Shown one piece after another: positions 4,551 through 5,548 of a stretch of 5,548 nt of DNA. Both the position numbers and the translations under genes were made by a program. The first letter of the stretch is position 1; the number at the start of each line of letters is the position of its first letter. The stretch comes from CAYPOY01 sp964412395 (GTDB lineage Bacteria; Chloroflexota; Anaerolineae; B4-G1), in assembly GCA_964412395.1 (NCBI GenBank), contig CAYPOY010000343.1, positions 1 through 5,548 on the forward strand. Reading direction: 5' to 3'. The notes below the pieces were generated by a model. The model ran no database searches. It worked only from the letters and a program-made list of their open reading frames with translations, and was not told the DNA's origin.

Positions 4551-5446
4551 ACGTTAGCGATCTCCTGGCGATACACGGACCTTGCACCGGCGCCGAGTTG
4601 CTGGACCTGAGTGATGTGGAGGTTTTCCCGCTCTGGCAAGCGTGCCGCACGCAACCGGGCATTGTGATGCAGCACGTTGGGCGCAGGTACTTGCGTCTCG
4701 ACAAGATGGTGGAAGGCTATGCTCGTCTGTCACCATCAATTCGCCGCGAGTTTCTCACCTACACGGTTGTCGGATTGACCGGACATGAGAAAGAGATCGC
4801 CGCGCGTTACCTGGAGTTACAACAGAAATTCGTGCGCATCAGCCAGTATAAACGCGAGTTCGCCCGGGATGTGATCCGACGAATCGTCGAATCCAGTCCC
4901 AATCGCGAACGACTGCGCACGCACGTGTGCTACATGATCGCTGGCGACGTGACTTATGGCATGGCCCATACCGTCGAGCGGCCTGAACCGAGCACTGGAC
5001 GCCCCGTGCGCGGCTCCGACCTCGATGTGGTCATTGTCTCGGACGAGGCGTTTACCGCAGCAGAGCGCAAAGCGCTTGACGCGACACTTTACCAGAATAA
5101 GTGGAATATACTGGTGTTGCCGCAATTCCGGGAGGAAATAGATTACGTCATCAAGGATATGGTCAAGGTTCTGGCCCAGTTGCAATTTGACAACTTTCGG
5201 CACAAGATCGCGTGCAAGATTCTGCACGAAAGCGAATTCTTATACGGCAGTGGGGAGATCTTTGTCCGCATCAAGCGGCTCGTCAATGAGTTCGACATTC
5301 CAGATAAATTGGCACGTATGGAAGACAGGGCTATACGGGAACGGGAAACAGCCGAGATGCAACTGGTCAGGCACTCGGTAGCGGAACAGGCACAGCCCTG
5401 GCAGCATCTATTTTTTACCAGCGAGGAACGAGAAGAAATCTGCTGA
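4544..5446 (+). CDS. Predicted nucleotidyltransferase with winged-helix-like N-terminus, function unknown
   Basis: A 300-aa protein I cannot assign to a named family. Residues about 3-60 (VSDLLAIHGPCTGAELLDL, then LWQACRTQ and VGRRYLRLD) look like a winged-helix domain, followed by RLSPSIRREFLTYTVVGL (61-78). Two helices (about 80-117) lead to a nucleotidyltransferase core: MIAGDVTYGMA (131-141) and, after a 15-residue insertion, RGSDLDVVIV (156-165) with metal-binding D159 and D161. The usual GS pair is here G134-D135. A third carboxylate could be E197, E198 or D200 in REEIDYV. The C-terminal third (FDNFRHKIACKILHESEFLYG, then a charged helix) is helical. There is no signal peptide or membrane segment. 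The only suitable start is GTG 4544, overlapping the nagB stop by 7 bp with no ribosome site, so translation probably depends on nagB. The substrate (nucleotide, tRNA, protein or antibiotic) is unknown. Confidence 0.8.
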   Translation: MLNVSDLLAIHGPCTGAELLDLSDVEVFPLWQACRTQPGIVMQHVGRRYLRLDKMVEGYARLSPSIRREFLTYTVVGLTGHEKEIAARYLELQQKFVRISQYKREFARDVIRRIVESSPNRERLRTHVCYMIAGDVTYGMAHTVERPEPSTGRPVRGSDLDVVIVSDEAFTAAERKALDATLYQNKWNILVLPQFREEIDYVIKDMVKVLAQLQFDNFRHKIACKILHESEFLYGSGEIFVRIKRLVNEFDIPDKLARMEDRAIRERETAEMQLVRHSVAEQAQPWQHLFFTSEEREEIC

Positions 5447-5450
5447 ACAA

Positions 5451-5486
5451 GAACAGAGTTCACTTACCGCAGCGGCGTATCTGTTC
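5451..5486 (+). repeat. Inverted repeat after the last complete gene
   Basis: GAACAGA (5451-5457) pairs with TCTGTTC (5480-5486). The 22-nt loop contains a second small palindrome, CCGCAGCGG (5467-5475). It begins 4 nt after the stop of the nucleotidyltransferase gene. No T-run follows (AATAAATTGGGG), so it is not a standard intrinsic terminator. It could be an mRNA 3'-end or processing structure, or chance. Confidence 0.35.
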
Positions 5487-5505
5487 AATAAATTGGGGAA
5501 TGTGG

Positions 5506-5548
5506 ATGCCGAAACTTGTTTCGGTCTTGCGGAAACGGGTCCCGGTCG
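5506..5548 (+). CDS. Possible start of another gene, cut by the right edge
   Basis: An ATG at 5506 opens a frame reading MPKLVSVLRKRVPV to the window end, without a stop. GGGGA (5495-5499) stands 6 nt before it as a possible ribosome site. A second in-frame ATG lies at 5500. The gene would follow the nucleotidyltransferase gene by about 59 bp on the same strand and could be the next operon member. Fourteen codons are too few to identify a product. The region also holds a small hairpin (5509-5524), so it may be non-coding. Confidence 0.35.
   Translation, partial: MPKLVSVLRKRVPV

Noticed and set aside
4817..5227. Minus-strand open frame of 136 codons
   Set aside because: Antisense shadow of the 300-aa nucleotidyltransferase; no ribosome site or recognisable motif.
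5509..5524. CCGAAA-CTTG-TTTCGG hairpin as an intrinsic terminator
   Set aside because: No T-run follows on the plus strand, the stem is AT-heavy inside, and the sequence also reads as the first codons of a possible gene.
1..5548. CRISPR arrays, tRNA or rRNA genes, insertion sequence ends
   Set aside because: No spaced direct repeats, cloverleaf sequences, rRNA signatures or transposase motifs were seen on either strand.

Overview
The window looks like a chromosomal segment of a GC-rich bacterium. The style of several proteins fits Chloroflexota (Anaerolineae-like): the carbamoyltransferase N-terminus, the CCA/HD enzyme and the small nucleotidyltransferase pair. That placement is a family-recognition judgement, not a computed one. 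The DNA is almost fully coding. There are no rRNA or tRNA genes, insertion sequences, CRISPR arrays or phage genes that I can see. The only sizeable gene-free stretch is about 170 bp at 924-1094.

The left part (1-1923) is all on the minus strand and holds two units. Unit one is a GntR/HutC-type repressor (186-920) followed by the first 45 codons of an ornithine carbamoyltransferase-like enzyme that runs off the left edge. It is driven by a near-perfect sigma-70 promoter (TTGACA-17-TATACT, 959-987), with an inverted repeat over the expected transcription start that could be the repressor's own operator. Unit two is a two-gene module. A 93-aa helical, charged protein (1642-1923) overlaps by 17 bp a 187-aa GG/DVD nucleotidyltransferase of AbiEii/MenT-like type (1095-1658). 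The arrangement resembles a toxin-antitoxin pair, but the small partner does not look like the AbiEi repressor.

The right part (2007-5548) is a tightly packed plus-strand operon: a 67-aa protein, a CCA-adding/poly(A)-polymerase-type enzyme with a complete HD domain, glucosamine-6-phosphate deaminase (NagB), a 300-aa nucleotidyltransferase with a winged-helix-like N-terminus, and possibly the start of one more gene at the right edge. The first four genes overlap or are separated by at most 44 bp, which suggests translational coupling.

The two units meet at 1924-2006, where predicted divergent promoters stand back to back. Both predicted start sites fall within a few bases of the start codons, so both lead genes may be translated from leaderless mRNAs. 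Three unrelated-looking nucleotidyltransferase-fold proteins (toxin-like, CCA/PAP, winged-helix type) lie within about 4.4 kb. The most interesting candidates for something undescribed are the overlapping small-protein/nucleotidyltransferase pair and the 300-aa nucleotidyltransferase.
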